Positions 33,313 through 41,491 of a stretch of DNA of 64,000 bases are shown here, one piece after another. The notes under the pieces are model-generated. The model did not search any database. It worked only from the letters and a program-made list of their open reading frames with translations, and had not been told where the DNA came from. Position 1 is the stretch's first letter, and the number at the start of each line of letters is the position of its first letter. Position numbers and translations under genes: made by a program. This DNA is from Martinezella rhizogenes (GTDB lineage: Bacteria > Pseudomonadota > Alphaproteobacteria > Rhizobiales > Rhizobiaceae), in the NCBI RefSeq assembly GCF_000799715.1, contig NZ_JUHG01000018.1, forward strand, positions 62,001 through 126,000, written 5' to 3'.

Positions 33313-33655
33313 TTTCCGTCTCTTCGTCTCTTGGTGTGCCGAATGGTTTGCGACGTTCCGGTGTCACGGTCAATTGCAGAAGAGCCACAGTGTGACGCGC
33401 GAGACGAATTCGTTCGCGCTATTCACGTTGTTCCACTCATCCACAGGGACAAACTCTCCGCAGTAAAAAAGTCTTTGTCGCTGGCTTGCAATGGAGTTGC
33501 CGACACGCGAATCACTTATGCAGAATGTCTGACGATGATTTTAACTCAGCCCACGCCAGCATACATCGGTAAACTGGCGGTCGCCCTTGTAAAAATGAAA
33601 AAATCCAGCTATTTCCTTGAAATAGGGTAGGTTTTTAATCATGTAAAGTAGCTAT
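33313..33655. other. Divergent spacer between dnaB and the MarR gene
   Basis: 343 nt without a convincing gene. The left part must hold the dnaB promoter. The right end, AT-rich, holds the inverted repeat at 33609-33625 and presumably the promoter of the MarR/efflux module. I see no RNA gene. Confidence 0.55.
33609..33625. promoter_or_regulatory. Candidate MarR operator
   Basis: CTATTTC-CTT-GAAATAG is a perfect 7-bp inverted repeat with a 3-nt centre, 31 nt before the ATG of the MarR gene. Its size and place fit the binding site of a dimeric MarR-type autorepressor. The sequence alone does not prove binding. Confidence 0.5.
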
Positions 33656-34099
33656 ATGCCGGGTCATCCACAGCGCCGAGAAATCTTCGACGAGCTTTCC
33701 GCCTTCAATCGGAAGCTGAGAGCGGCGTTCGACAGTCTGGTGCGCGAGCATGGCATGACGCTGGCGAGAGCGCGTGTTTTCCATAAGCTTTCCCGGCGCG
33801 ACGGCATCAACCAGCGGGAACTTGCCGACGAGTTGGAGCTTGAGACCCCGACGCTGGTGCGCATTCTCGACGCCATGGAAGCGCAGACTTTCATCGAGCG
33901 CCGCGCGGTGCCGTCGGATCGGCGCGCCAAGCAGATTTTCATGACGGAATCCGGAAAAGTCGTCGCCGCCGAAGTCGAGGCTCTTGCCTCCGGCGTGCGC
34001 GCGGATATCCTGCAGGGAATTCCGGAGGAGGATATCGGCATGGCACTCAAGGTCATCCGCGCCATGACCGCGAATTTGCAGCATGTGGGCAAGTCATGA
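33656..34099 (+). CDS. MarR-family transcriptional regulator
   Basis: 147 residues with the winged helix at about 45-110 (INQRELADELELETPTLVRILDAMEAQTFIERRAVPSDRRAKQIFMT). The wing motif PSDRRAK is typical of MarR. It is the first gene of a plus-strand series with an EmrB-like and an EmrA-like gene (8 nt to the next start), so it most likely represses this efflux pump and responds to a toxic or phenolic compound. Confidence 0.9.
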   Translation: MPGHPQRREIFDELSAFNRKLRAAFDSLVREHGMTLARARVFHKLSRRDGINQRELADELELETPTLVRILDAMEAQTFIERRAVPSDRRAKQIFMTESGKVVAAEVEALASGVRADILQGIPEEDIGMALKVIRAMTANLQHVGKS

Positions 34100-34107
34100 G
34101 GTAACGT

Positions 34108-35748
34108 ATGAGCGGTGAGCCGGGCCAGGTCGCGAATGCGAACGCCAACATAGTCGCTCCATCGCCCATGCCCAGCTGGAAGGTCCCGCTCTACATCGCA
34201 GCGTCTGTGATGTTCTTCCTGACGCAGGGCCTCGGTCTCAATCTCGCTCTGGCCAACCTCACGCAGATCCAGGGCACGATCGCCGCCACCACCACCGAAT
34301 CGGCATGGCTGTCGGCCGCCTATATGGCTCCGAACGTCAGTCTCGCCATCGCGCTGGTGAAGATCCGCATGCAGTATGGCGTGCGTAATTTCGCCGAGGT
34401 CAGCATTATCGGCTTCGTCGTCGCCTCGCTTCTCAATCTCTTCGTCTCCGACCTGCAATCGGCCATCGTCGTCCGCTTCCTGAGCGGCATTGCCGCGGCA
34501 CCGCTCTCGACGCTCGGCTTCCTCTATATGCTCGAGGCCTTCGAGCCGGCCAGGAAGATGACGATCGGCGTCAGCCTGGCGATGATGAATACGCTGCTGG
34601 CCGCGCCCATCACGCGCCTCGTCTCACCGTCGCTTCTCGACTACGGCGAATGGCGTGGGCTTTATACGCTGGAGATGGCATTGGCGCTGTTGGTGATGCC
34701 GATTATCTATCTGCTGCCGCTGACGCCGCCGCCGCGCGTGAAGGTCATCGTCTTCGGGGATATCATCAGCTATCTATTGATCGCCATCGGTTTCGGCTGC
34801 CTGGCCGTCGTTCTCTCGGTCGGGCGGCTCTACTGGTGGCTGGAAGTACCCTGGCTCGGTGTGCTGCTGGCGCTCAGCATCGCCAGCCTGACGCTCGCGG
34901 CCGTCATCGAACTGCGCCGGGCGACGCCGCTGATCGACGTCCGCTGGCTGCTCAGTCCAGCAATCCTGCATCTGACCGCCATTCTTCTGCTGTTTCGCAT
35001 CATCTTCGGCGAGCAAAGTGCGATCATCATGACGTTCTACCAGAACGCCGTCGGCCTGCTCTATGATCAGCTCTCGATGCTCTACTGGATCATCCTGGTT
35101 TTTTCGATTGTCGGCGGCCTCGTCTGCACGGTGCTGATGCGCTATGGGTTGAGCTGGCAGATCCAGTTTGCAGGGCTTGTCATGATGGCGGCGGGCGCCT
35201 TCATGGATGCGCAGGTCACGACACTGACACGGCCCGAGCAGATGTATCTCAGCCAGGCGCTGGTGGCGGCGGGCGCGGCTCTTTTCCTGCCGCCTTCCAT
35301 GTCCGAGGGCTTCAAGGCCGCCTTTTCGAAAGGTCCGCCTTATCTGGTGACCTTCTTCGTGGTCTTCACCTTCACGCAGAGCATCGGCGGCCTGATCGCC
35401 TCGGCCTTCTATGGAACGTTGATCGTTATCCGCGAAAAATTCCATTCTGCCGTGCTGACCGAGCGCGTGTTGTTGACCGACCCGCATGTCGCCCAGCGTG
35501 TCAGTCAGCTTTCATCGTCCTACGGCAAGGTGATCGGCGACAGCGCGCTGTTGAAAGGCGAGGGATTGGCGCTGCTTGGCGCACAGGTCAGCCGCGAGGC
35601 CAACACGCTCGCCTATGCCGATGCTTTCCTGGTTGCCGGCGTAATCGCCGTCGTATCGCTCGCCGGACTTTCGCTGCATGTATTCTATCGCTTCATCAAG
35701 GCACGGCTTGCCGACGATCGGCCGCAGACCGTGGCATCCAACTCCTGA
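34108..35748 (+). CDS. EmrB/DHA2-type MFS efflux transporter
   Basis: 546 residues, about fourteen membrane helices. The N-terminal soluble lead of ~25 residues precedes the first helix (VPLYIAASVMFFLTQGLGLNLALANL). Helices 3-5 hold RFLSGIAAAPLSTLGFLYMLEAF. It is the inner-membrane part of a tripartite pump with the HlyD/EmrA-like protein encoded next. An outer-membrane TolC partner is not in the window. The usual motif A of the family (GxLxDRxGxR) is hard to see, so the substrate may differ from known drug exporters. Confidence 0.85.
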   Translation: MSGEPGQVANANANIVAPSPMPSWKVPLYIAASVMFFLTQGLGLNLALANLTQIQGTIAATTTESAWLSAAYMAPNVSLAIALVKIRMQYGVRNFAEVSIIGFVVASLLNLFVSDLQSAIVVRFLSGIAAAPLSTLGFLYMLEAFEPARKMTIGVSLAMMNTLLAAPITRLVSPSLLDYGEWRGLYTLEMALALLVMPIIYLLPLTPPPRVKVIVFGDIISYLLIAIGFGCLAVVLSVGRLYWWLEVPWLGVLLALSIASLTLAAVIELRRATPLIDVRWLLSPAILHLTAILLLFRIIFGEQSAIIMTFYQNAVGLLYDQLSMLYWIILVFSIVGGLVCTVLMRYGLSWQIQFAGLVMMAAGAFMDAQVTTLTRPEQMYLSQALVAAGAALFLPPSMSEGFKAAFSKGPPYLVTFFVVFTFTQSIGGLIASAFYGTLIVIREKFHSAVLTERVLLTDPHVAQRVSQLSSSYGKVIGDSALLKGEGLALLGAQVSREANTLAYADAFLVAGVIAVVSLAGLSLHVFYRFIKARLADDRPQTVASNS

Positions 35749-35765
35749 GGATATGAAATAGCTCC

Positions 35766-36830
35766 ATGTCGAGGCTCGTTCGCTCCCCCATCGAAGTCAT
35801 TGCTGTTCTCGCCGGTGTCGGCGGCATCATGCTGGTGCTTTATGCCTGGCACCTGCCGCCCTTCAAAAGCTCCGTCGAGACGACCGACGATGCTTATGTC
35901 AAAGGTTATGTCACCACCATCAGTCCGCAGGTCAGCGGCTATATCACCGAGGTGCCGATCAAGGACTACAAGCTCGTCAAGCAGGGCGAAGTGCTGACCA
36001 AGATCGACGACCGCATCTATCAGCAGAAGGTGGCACAGGCGCGCGCGACGCTGGACGGCCAGAAGGCGGCGCTTGCCAATTCGCAGCAGCAGGAGCAGGC
36101 CGCCAAGGCCGGCATCGCCTCCAGTCAGGCGCAAATCGACAGCGCCAATGCCGCGCTGAAGCGCGCGCAGCTCTCCTGGGAGCGTGTAACGACGCTGGTT
36201 GCCAAGGGCGTGTCCACCACCAGCGATTCCGAGCAGGCGCAGGCGACGCTGCAACAGGCGCAGGCCGCCGTGAACCAGGCGAAGGCCGCCCTTGACGTAT
36301 CGCAGCAGAACCTGACGACGATCATCGTTAACCGCGCCTCGCTGGAGGCTGGCGTCAGCGGCGCGGAAGCAGCCGTGCAGCTCGCCAATATCGATCTTCA
36401 GAACGCGACCATTGTCGCGCCGCAGGACGGCCGGGTAGGGGAAGTCGGCGTGCGCCTTGGCCAATATGTGACCGCTGGAACGCAGCTCATGGGTCTTGTA
36501 CCCAGGGATATCTGGGTGATTGCCAATTTCAAGGAAACCCAACTCGACGGCATGAAGATCGATCAGCCGGCAACGATTTCCGTCGACGCACTCGGCCACC
36601 GCAAGATCAAGGGCCATATCCAGCGCTTCTCGCCGGCGGCGGGCTCGGAATTCGCCGTCATCAAGCCTGACAACGCGACCGGCAATTTCACCAAGGTCGC
36701 GCAGCGCATCGGTGTCAGGATCAAGATCGATAAGGATCAGCCGCTCGCGGACGATTTGGCGCCGGGCATGTCGGTTGTCGTCTCGATCGACAAGACGTCT
36801 CAGCCGGAAGTGGGCGTCAACGACGACTAG
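35766..36830 (+). CDS. HlyD/EmrA-family membrane fusion protein
   Basis: 354 residues. One N-terminal membrane helix (about 8-28) is followed by a split lipoyl domain (VETTDDAYVKGYVTTISPQVSGYITEVPIKDYKLVKQGEVL and ATIVAPQDGRVGEVGVRLGQYV), a long Gln/Ala-rich coiled coil and a beta-barrel domain. It links the EmrB-like pump to an outer-membrane channel. The start is 17 nt after the MFS stop, in the same operon. Confidence 0.92.
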   Translation: MSRLVRSPIEVIAVLAGVGGIMLVLYAWHLPPFKSSVETTDDAYVKGYVTTISPQVSGYITEVPIKDYKLVKQGEVLTKIDDRIYQQKVAQARATLDGQKAALANSQQQEQAAKAGIASSQAQIDSANAALKRAQLSWERVTTLVAKGVSTTSDSEQAQATLQQAQAAVNQAKAALDVSQQNLTTIIVNRASLEAGVSGAEAAVQLANIDLQNATIVAPQDGRVGEVGVRLGQYVTAGTQLMGLVPRDIWVIANFKETQLDGMKIDQPATISVDALGHRKIKGHIQRFSPAAGSEFAVIKPDNATGNFTKVAQRIGVRIKIDKDQPLADDLAPGMSVVVSIDKTSQPEVGVNDD

Positions 36831-36960
36831 ACCCTTTCGACACTCCTTCGAATCTCCTGTCATTTCAAATCAGCAATGGTGTGATTGAAGAGGCTTACCA
36901 GGCGGGGCCTGACGGTTGGGCAGCTCCCTATGCCTCCGGGAATTGAAGGAGAACAGGTTC

Positions 36961-37803
36961 GTGGCTTCGAATAGGCATTCCTACGTCGATTACATCGCTG
37001 ACACCGATCGATCCTGTGCGATCACCGTCCATCGTGGTGATTGGCGTGCGGCCCCGGAAAATAGCCTTCTGGCAATCGAGCGCGCCATAACAGACGGCTA
37101 TGACGTTGTGGAAATCGATGTGCGGCGCAGCAGCGACGGCGAATTTTTCCTGCTACACGACGATACGCTCGAACGGATGGCCGGCCTTGATCGGGAGCCC
37201 GAGGCGCTGACGTTGCAACAATTGTCCAGCTTGAACCTGCGCAATCGCGATGGCGGGGAGACCAGCCCGCTAACGGATGAAAAGCTGCCGAGCTTGAGGC
37301 AAGTCTTCGACCTCACGCGGGACCGCATTTTTATCCATCTCGATATCAAGCAAAAGGAAATCATCCCTGATGTGATCGCTTATGCCCGCGCGGCGGGCGT
37401 GGATCAGCAGGTCGATTTCTGGTCGACCGTTAAGACGGCCGAAGACCTGAAATGGGTTTACAAAGAAGTGGTGCCGCACCGGGTCCCTTTCATAGCCAAG
37501 ACCCGCCTGGAGGAGCCGGATGCTGAAAACCAGCTCGAGCTCGTATTCAAGCTGAAGCCGTTTGTATGCGAGGTTACGTTCGCCCGATTGCAGCAAGTTG
37601 CCGAGCTCAAGAACCGGTTCAATGAGGCAGGTATTGCGCTCTGGGCGAACACCCTTGACTCGGTCTCTTGCGCCGGGTTCACCGATACTGCGGCGCTCAA
37701 GCATCCGGACGCGATCTGGGGACGTTTGATCGATGCCGGCGTTTCCGCCATTCAGACCGATGAGGCGGAGGCGCTGAGGGCGTATATCGGCACAAGAATA
37801 TGA
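36961..37803 (+). CDS. Glycerophosphodiester phosphodiesterase family protein
   Basis: 280 residues, TIM barrel. Catalytic motifs: HRGDWRAAPENS, VEIDVRRSSDGEFFLLHDDTLERM and HLDIKQKE. It hydrolyses glycerophosphodiesters to glycerol-3-phosphate and alcohol. The GTG start has AAGGAG 9 nt upstream; no signal peptide, so it is likely cytoplasmic. It follows the efflux pair by about 130 nt and may have its own promoter. Confidence 0.88.
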   Translation: MASNRHSYVDYIADTDRSCAITVHRGDWRAAPENSLLAIERAITDGYDVVEIDVRRSSDGEFFLLHDDTLERMAGLDREPEALTLQQLSSLNLRNRDGGETSPLTDEKLPSLRQVFDLTRDRIFIHLDIKQKEIIPDVIAYARAAGVDQQVDFWSTVKTAEDLKWVYKEVVPHRVPFIAKTRLEEPDAENQLELVFKLKPFVCEVTFARLQQVAELKNRFNEAGIALWANTLDSVSCAGFTDTAALKHPDAIWGRLIDAGVSAIQTDEAEALRAYIGTRI

Positions 37804-37836
37804 GTTTAGCCGTGATCTCGATGATCGCATAATTAA

Positions 37837-37866
37837 AAAAAAGCCCGGATCGCGAGATCCGGGCTT
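37837..37866 (-). terminator. Strong terminator of the rpsF-rplI operon
   Basis: AAGCCCGGATC (37841-37851) and GATCCGGGCTT (37856-37866) form a perfect 11-bp stem with a 4-nt loop. The minus strand then reads TTTTTTAATT. It may also stop the convergent phosphodiesterase transcript, though that side has few T residues. Confidence 0.88.
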
Positions 37867-37892
37867 TCGCATATCCAGCAATGGGCTGGAAA

Positions 37893-38474
37893 TTATGCGT
37901 CGTCGTCTTCGGCGTTGCCGTCGGCTTCCGGATCGAAGAAGTCTTCCGGACGCAGAGCGTCTTCGTCGACGCCGTAGATGGCGTCAGCAGAGGTGAGGGT
38001 TTCGCCCTTGGTCTGACGTTCGGCTTCTTCAGCGGAGCGGGCAACGTTGAGCTCGACGGTGATTTCGACTTCGGCGTGAAGCCCGATGGCAACGTCGTGC
38101 AGGCCAATGGCCTTGATCGGCGTGTTCATGTGAACCTGGCTACGGCCGATGCTGAAGCCTTCAGCGGCGAGGATTTCAACCACGTCACGGGCAGCGACCG
38201 AACCGTAGAGCTGGCCGGTTTCGCCAGCCGAGCGAACGACGATGAAGGACTTGCCGCCGAGAACGTCGGCAACCTTCTGTGCTTCGCTCTTGCGCTCGAG
38301 GTTACGGGCTTCGAGCGTTGCGCGCTCAGCTTCGAAACGGGTCTTGTTGGCGGCATTGGCGCGCAGGGCCTTGCCGAGCGGCAGCAGGTAGTTACGGGCA
38401 AAGCCGTCGCGAACCTTGACCACTTCGCCCATCTGGCCGAGCTTGGAGATACGCTCCAGGAGAATGACGTCCAT
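37893..38474 (-). CDS. rplI: 50S ribosomal protein L9
   Basis: 193 residues. MDVILLERISKLGQMGEVVKVRDGFARNYLLPLGKA is the N-terminal rRNA-binding domain, then a long helix and a C-terminal domain. The acidic tail (DFFDPEADGNAEDDDA) makes it longer than the ~150-residue E. coli protein and is common in Rhizobiales. It is the last gene of the rpsF operon. Confidence 0.97.
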   Translation of the reverse strand: MDVILLERISKLGQMGEVVKVRDGFARNYLLPLGKALRANAANKTRFEAERATLEARNLERKSEAQKVADVLGGKSFIVVRSAGETGQLYGSVAARDVVEILAAEGFSIGRSQVHMNTPIKAIGLHDVAIGLHAEVEITVELNVARSAEEAERQTKGETLTSADAIYGVDEDALRPEDFFDPEADGNAEDDDA

Positions 38475-38494
38475 TGTAGTGTTCCTTTCAGATG

Positions 38495-39475
38495 TCAGAT
38501 TTTCGTGTCTGGTTGTTTGGGTATTTCGGCATTCTTGTTCGGGGTCAGCGCGATCGCCTTGCGCGTATCGTAGAGCCCGAGAACGAGGATGATGAAGAGC
38601 GGCACTGTCAGCATCACCGATGTCAGGTAGGCGAGGATCAGCACGGGTATGCGCCAGTCCTTGCCACGCGTGTGGTAATGCAGCGACGCGAAGCCGGAAG
38701 CGATGAAACCGGCGCCGAAGGCACCGAGCACGGCGGCGCCGATCAAGGCCGGGATGCCGCCGAAGAACATGGCGACGACCGCCGCGAGAAAGACGAAGAT
38801 CGCGTTGCGGTTCATGCGCAACGCGGAGGGAATGTCCTCGCGCGGGCGCAGGTTGCGGCCGGAGGTCGCGACGATGCGGATGGCCATATAATAGGCGGCA
38901 AGCAGCATCATGACCCAGATCATGCCCCAGACGAGGGGAATGGCGTAGAGCATCAGCGACTTCGTCTTCGCGATCACGTCAGGATTGAGCTGAAGCTCCG
39001 GCTGCTGCTGGTTCATGGCGGCAGTATAGACATCGACCACCTGGCCGACGAGATCGGCGCTATAGCCCATGACCGCGCCAGCGATGACGATGACAACCGC
39101 CGCGAGGCCGCAGAGATGTAGCATGATGTCCGAGAGCGGATACCAGGCCGTCAGATGCTCGGGCCCGCCGAGTTCAGAAGCCGGGCGTGCGAGATTGGCT
39201 AGATGACTGAGCCAGGCCGGCACCAGTGCCAAAAGCACGGCGAAGAGCCCGAAGGATGGCGATTGGCCAACAGCGCCGGCAATGCCAGCCGTAATAACGG
39301 CGACGATGACGGCAATGTTGCCCCAGCCGAGGCCGACAATGAGAATGGGGAGGGCGGAGAGCGCGCCGAACAGGATGAACAGCAACGGCTGTACCGTCGC
39401 GCCATACACGAGTAGGGCGGCGGTCAGACCGGCGAGGGCGCCGATACCAAGCACTTTTGCGTTCAAATTTTTCAC
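38495..39475 (-). CDS. DUF2232 family membrane protein
   Basis: 326 residues with about eight membrane helices. Its place between rpsR and rplI is typical of alphaproteobacteria, where a DUF2232/YybS-like protein is found. It starts MKNLNAKVLGIGALAGLTAALLVYG. The function is unknown; a transporter or cell-envelope role is possible. Confidence 0.85.
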   Translation of the reverse strand: MKNLNAKVLGIGALAGLTAALLVYGATVQPLLFILFGALSALPILIVGLGWGNIAVIVAVITAGIAGAVGQSPSFGLFAVLLALVPAWLSHLANLARPASELGGPEHLTAWYPLSDIMLHLCGLAAVVIVIAGAVMGYSADLVGQVVDVYTAAMNQQQPELQLNPDVIAKTKSLMLYAIPLVWGMIWVMMLLAAYYMAIRIVATSGRNLRPREDIPSALRMNRNAIFVFLAAVVAMFFGGIPALIGAAVLGAFGAGFIASGFASLHYHTRGKDWRIPVLILAYLTSVMLTVPLFIILVLGLYDTRKAIALTPNKNAEIPKQPDTKI

Positions 39476-39590
39476 GTCGCTGTCCTGCTTCGTATCGAGC
39501 AGTTAGAGGATGCTTCCGAACCGCGGTTCTAAAAAGCCGTCCCCAACATGGGGTTTCAAGGTTCCGATCCACGCCCACCGCGGAAGGGAG

Positions 39591-39616
39591 AAGGGAAGGC
39601 ACGAATGCCTTCCCTC
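39591..39616 (-). terminator. Hairpin between rpsR and the DUF2232 gene
   Basis: GGGAAGGCA (39593-39601) and TGCCTTCCC (39606-39614) pair perfectly around CGAA. The minus-strand side downstream is pyrimidine-rich but lacks a real T-run, so it may dampen rather than stop transcription into the downstream genes. Confidence 0.45.
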
Positions 39617-39639
39617 AAATCATGCAATGTCGTCTCTGA

Positions 39640-39888
39640 TTAAGAGAGGACGTAAGGCAGCAGGCCGAGGAAACGGGCGCGCTTGATCGCCTGGGCGAGT
39701 TCGCGCTGCTTCTTCTGGGAAACAGCCGTGATGCGGGACGGAACGATCTTGCCACGCTCGGAAATGTAGCGCTGCAGGAGACGGACGTCCTTGTAGTCTA
39801 TGCGCGGCGCATTGGCGCCCGAGAACGGGCAGGTCTTGCGGCGGCGATGGAACGGACGGCGGACCGGTGCGGAGGAAACTTCAGACAT
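39640..39888 (-). CDS. rpsR: 30S ribosomal protein S18
   Basis: 82 residues; RRRKTCPFSG near the N-terminus and DYKDVRLLQRYISERGKIVPSRITAVS are the family's core. It binds with S6 on the 30S platform. It starts 14 nt after the rpsF stop. Confidence 0.97.
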   Translation of the reverse strand: MSEVSSAPVRRPFHRRRKTCPFSGANAPRIDYKDVRLLQRYISERGKIVPSRITAVSQKKQRELAQAIKRARFLGLLPYVLS

Positions 39889-39902
39889 TGTTCAAAATCC
39901 CC

Positions 39903-40349
39903 TTATACGCGGTCTTCGCGCGGACGGCGCGGACGGTCTTCGCGGTCACCACGATCCGGGCGCGGACCACGATCGCCGAAGCCGCGCTCCGGACGGTCGC
40001 CATCGCGGCGCGGACGGTCGTCACGGTCGCGCTTCTGCATCATGGCAGACGGACCTTCTTCGTGCTTTTCAACAGCGATCGTCATGTAACGCAGGACGTC
40101 TTCGCTGATGCGCATCTGACGTTCCATTTCCTGGACGGCAGCGGCCGGTGCATCAATGTCCATCAGGGCGTAATGAGCCTTGCGGTTCTTGTTGATGCGA
40201 TAGGTAAGGGACTTGAGGCCCCAGTTTTCGATACGCCCGACCTTACCGCCGTTAGCTTCGATAACACCCTTGTACTGTTCTACGAGGGCATCGACCTGCT
40301 GTGCGGAAATATCCTGTCGGGCAAGGAATACATGTTCATAAAGAGCCAT
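39903..40349 (-). CDS. rpsF: 30S ribosomal protein S6
   Basis: 148 residues. The ferredoxin-like core starts MALYEHVFLARQDISAQQVDALVEQYKG. The C-terminal ~45 residues are an Arg/Asp-rich tail (RDRDDRPRRDGDRPERGFGD...) typical of rhizobial S6 and built of short repeats. It is the first gene of the operon. Confidence 0.97.
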   Translation of the reverse strand: MALYEHVFLARQDISAQQVDALVEQYKGVIEANGGKVGRIENWGLKSLTYRINKNRKAHYALMDIDAPAAAVQEMERQMRISEDVLRYMTIAVEKHEEGPSAMMQKRDRDDRPRRDGDRPERGFGDRGPRPDRGDREDRPRRPREDRV

Positions 40350-40722
40350 GATAGCTTCGCCTTTCTTGCGTTGATCTGAACCCGGGCTCTAGCGGCTAAG
40401 CCTCAACGACTGCTCCTGAGTAGGGATAACCCCAAGCAAGAAAAGCGTTTCCGAGACGGTCGAGAGCGGAGACACGGGAGGCTGGAACGCTTCCGTTCCG
40501 ACGATTTTCCCTAGAGAAAATCGGCCCTCCGTTCAGCCACCAGCCAGAAGACCGGGTTGCGAACAGGGCGGCTTATACGGATTTTTGCGGGAAAGGCAAG
40601 GGGCGAGGGTAAATTGCGCTGTGTGCTCGAGCGTTGCCAATTGAAAACTGCTCGACCTTTTCCGCGGTACTGCAATTTCGCCGTCCTGGCCAGGTGCAAA
40701 GGCGCTGGCCAGGACGAGGGAT
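40350..40722. other. rpsF upstream region with two adjacent hairpins
   Basis: 373 nt without a convincing gene. It must hold the rpsF promoter. Two hairpins lie side by side: GGAACG/CGTTCC (40484-40499) and CGATTTTC/GAAAATCG (40502-40523). The second has an AT-rich stem. They resemble part of a dispersed intergenic repeat; neither fits a known ribosomal leader that I recognise. Confidence 0.5.
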
Positions 40723-41139
40723 TTACTCTTCTATGGAGAAGTCAACGGTTTGCATCGGCTCGCCATTGACCGAGAATATGATGTTGTAAGTGCCGATGGG
40801 CCAACCATTGTTCGGTTTGGTGATCGATGAATCGGCATGATTTTCAATTGCTCCAACGTCGAAGCTTACTTCGTCGATCTTGTAATTCGGCGGAGCTGCG
40901 CCGGCGGTATCGACCGCAATCCAGGATACGGTGATCTTCGAGCCTGACTTGACCTCATCCGTCAGGTCCGCCGATACGAATATCTTGTCGGTATCCGGGG
41001 CAAAGGTGTCTTCGGATGTCTCGGCGTCCTTGGTTGAGGAGACGACGATGTTTTCGAAGCCGTCAGCCCACGCCATGGACGAGATAGCCGTGGCCGTGCT
41101 GAAGGTGATTGCCCAGATTGCATGTTGGACGCGACGCAT
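40723..41139 (-). CDS. Small exported protein, probable beta-sandwich
   Basis: 138 residues. The signal peptide (MRRVQHAIWAITFSTATAISSMAWA) is followed by about 113 residues rich in alternating hydrophobic/polar strands (KIFVSADLTDEVKSGSKITVSWIAVDT ... GTYNIIFSVNGEPMQTVDFSIEE), suggesting an Ig-like or beta-sandwich fold. The mature part is acidic. GAGAGG lies about 9 nt before the ATG. I do not recognise the family. It stands in a more AT-rich patch than the core genes on either side. Confidence 0.65.
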   Translation of the reverse strand: MRRVQHAIWAITFSTATAISSMAWADGFENIVVSSTKDAETSEDTFAPDTDKIFVSADLTDEVKSGSKITVSWIAVDTAGAAPPNYKIDEVSFDVGAIENHADSSITKPNNGWPIGTYNIIFSVNGEPMQTVDFSIEE

Positions 41140-41491
41140 TCCCAGAACCTCTCTTTTAGGATGTGTTCTGGTCCAATATCAGCTTGAATATAAAGAAGAT
41201 TTAAACTTGTGATGTCTCTGGTTGATAATAATAGATATCGATATGTTTTCTTTGGTGTGGTGTAATTCGCAAGAAAATATATCTTTTCAGAATATATTAT
41301 ACGAATTTTTCAGATAGAAAATCTGGAATATGTCGGCCGCTGCCGATGAAGAAGCTATAGAAATTCATATTTTGCGCCAGAAATTATCCTATATCGGGTG
41401 ATCAATGTCACCGAGCGAGCTGCCTATGGCACAAAAGCTCAACCGTCAGAGGCCGAGAAGTGGTTTTATGCGTTGAGGTTCATCAACGTTT
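41140..41491. other. AT-rich gene-free stretch
   Basis: 352 nt between the exported-protein gene and the FkbM gene. It is strikingly AT-rich (especially about 41190-41400) and holds many short AT inverted repeats, but I see no reliable gene, terminator or mobile-element end. Short frames here are not supported by ribosome sites. Confidence 0.5.

Noticed and set aside
40511..40699. 62-codon minus-strand frame upstream of rpsF
   Set aside because: No ribosome site, overlaps a hairpin and has no conserved features.
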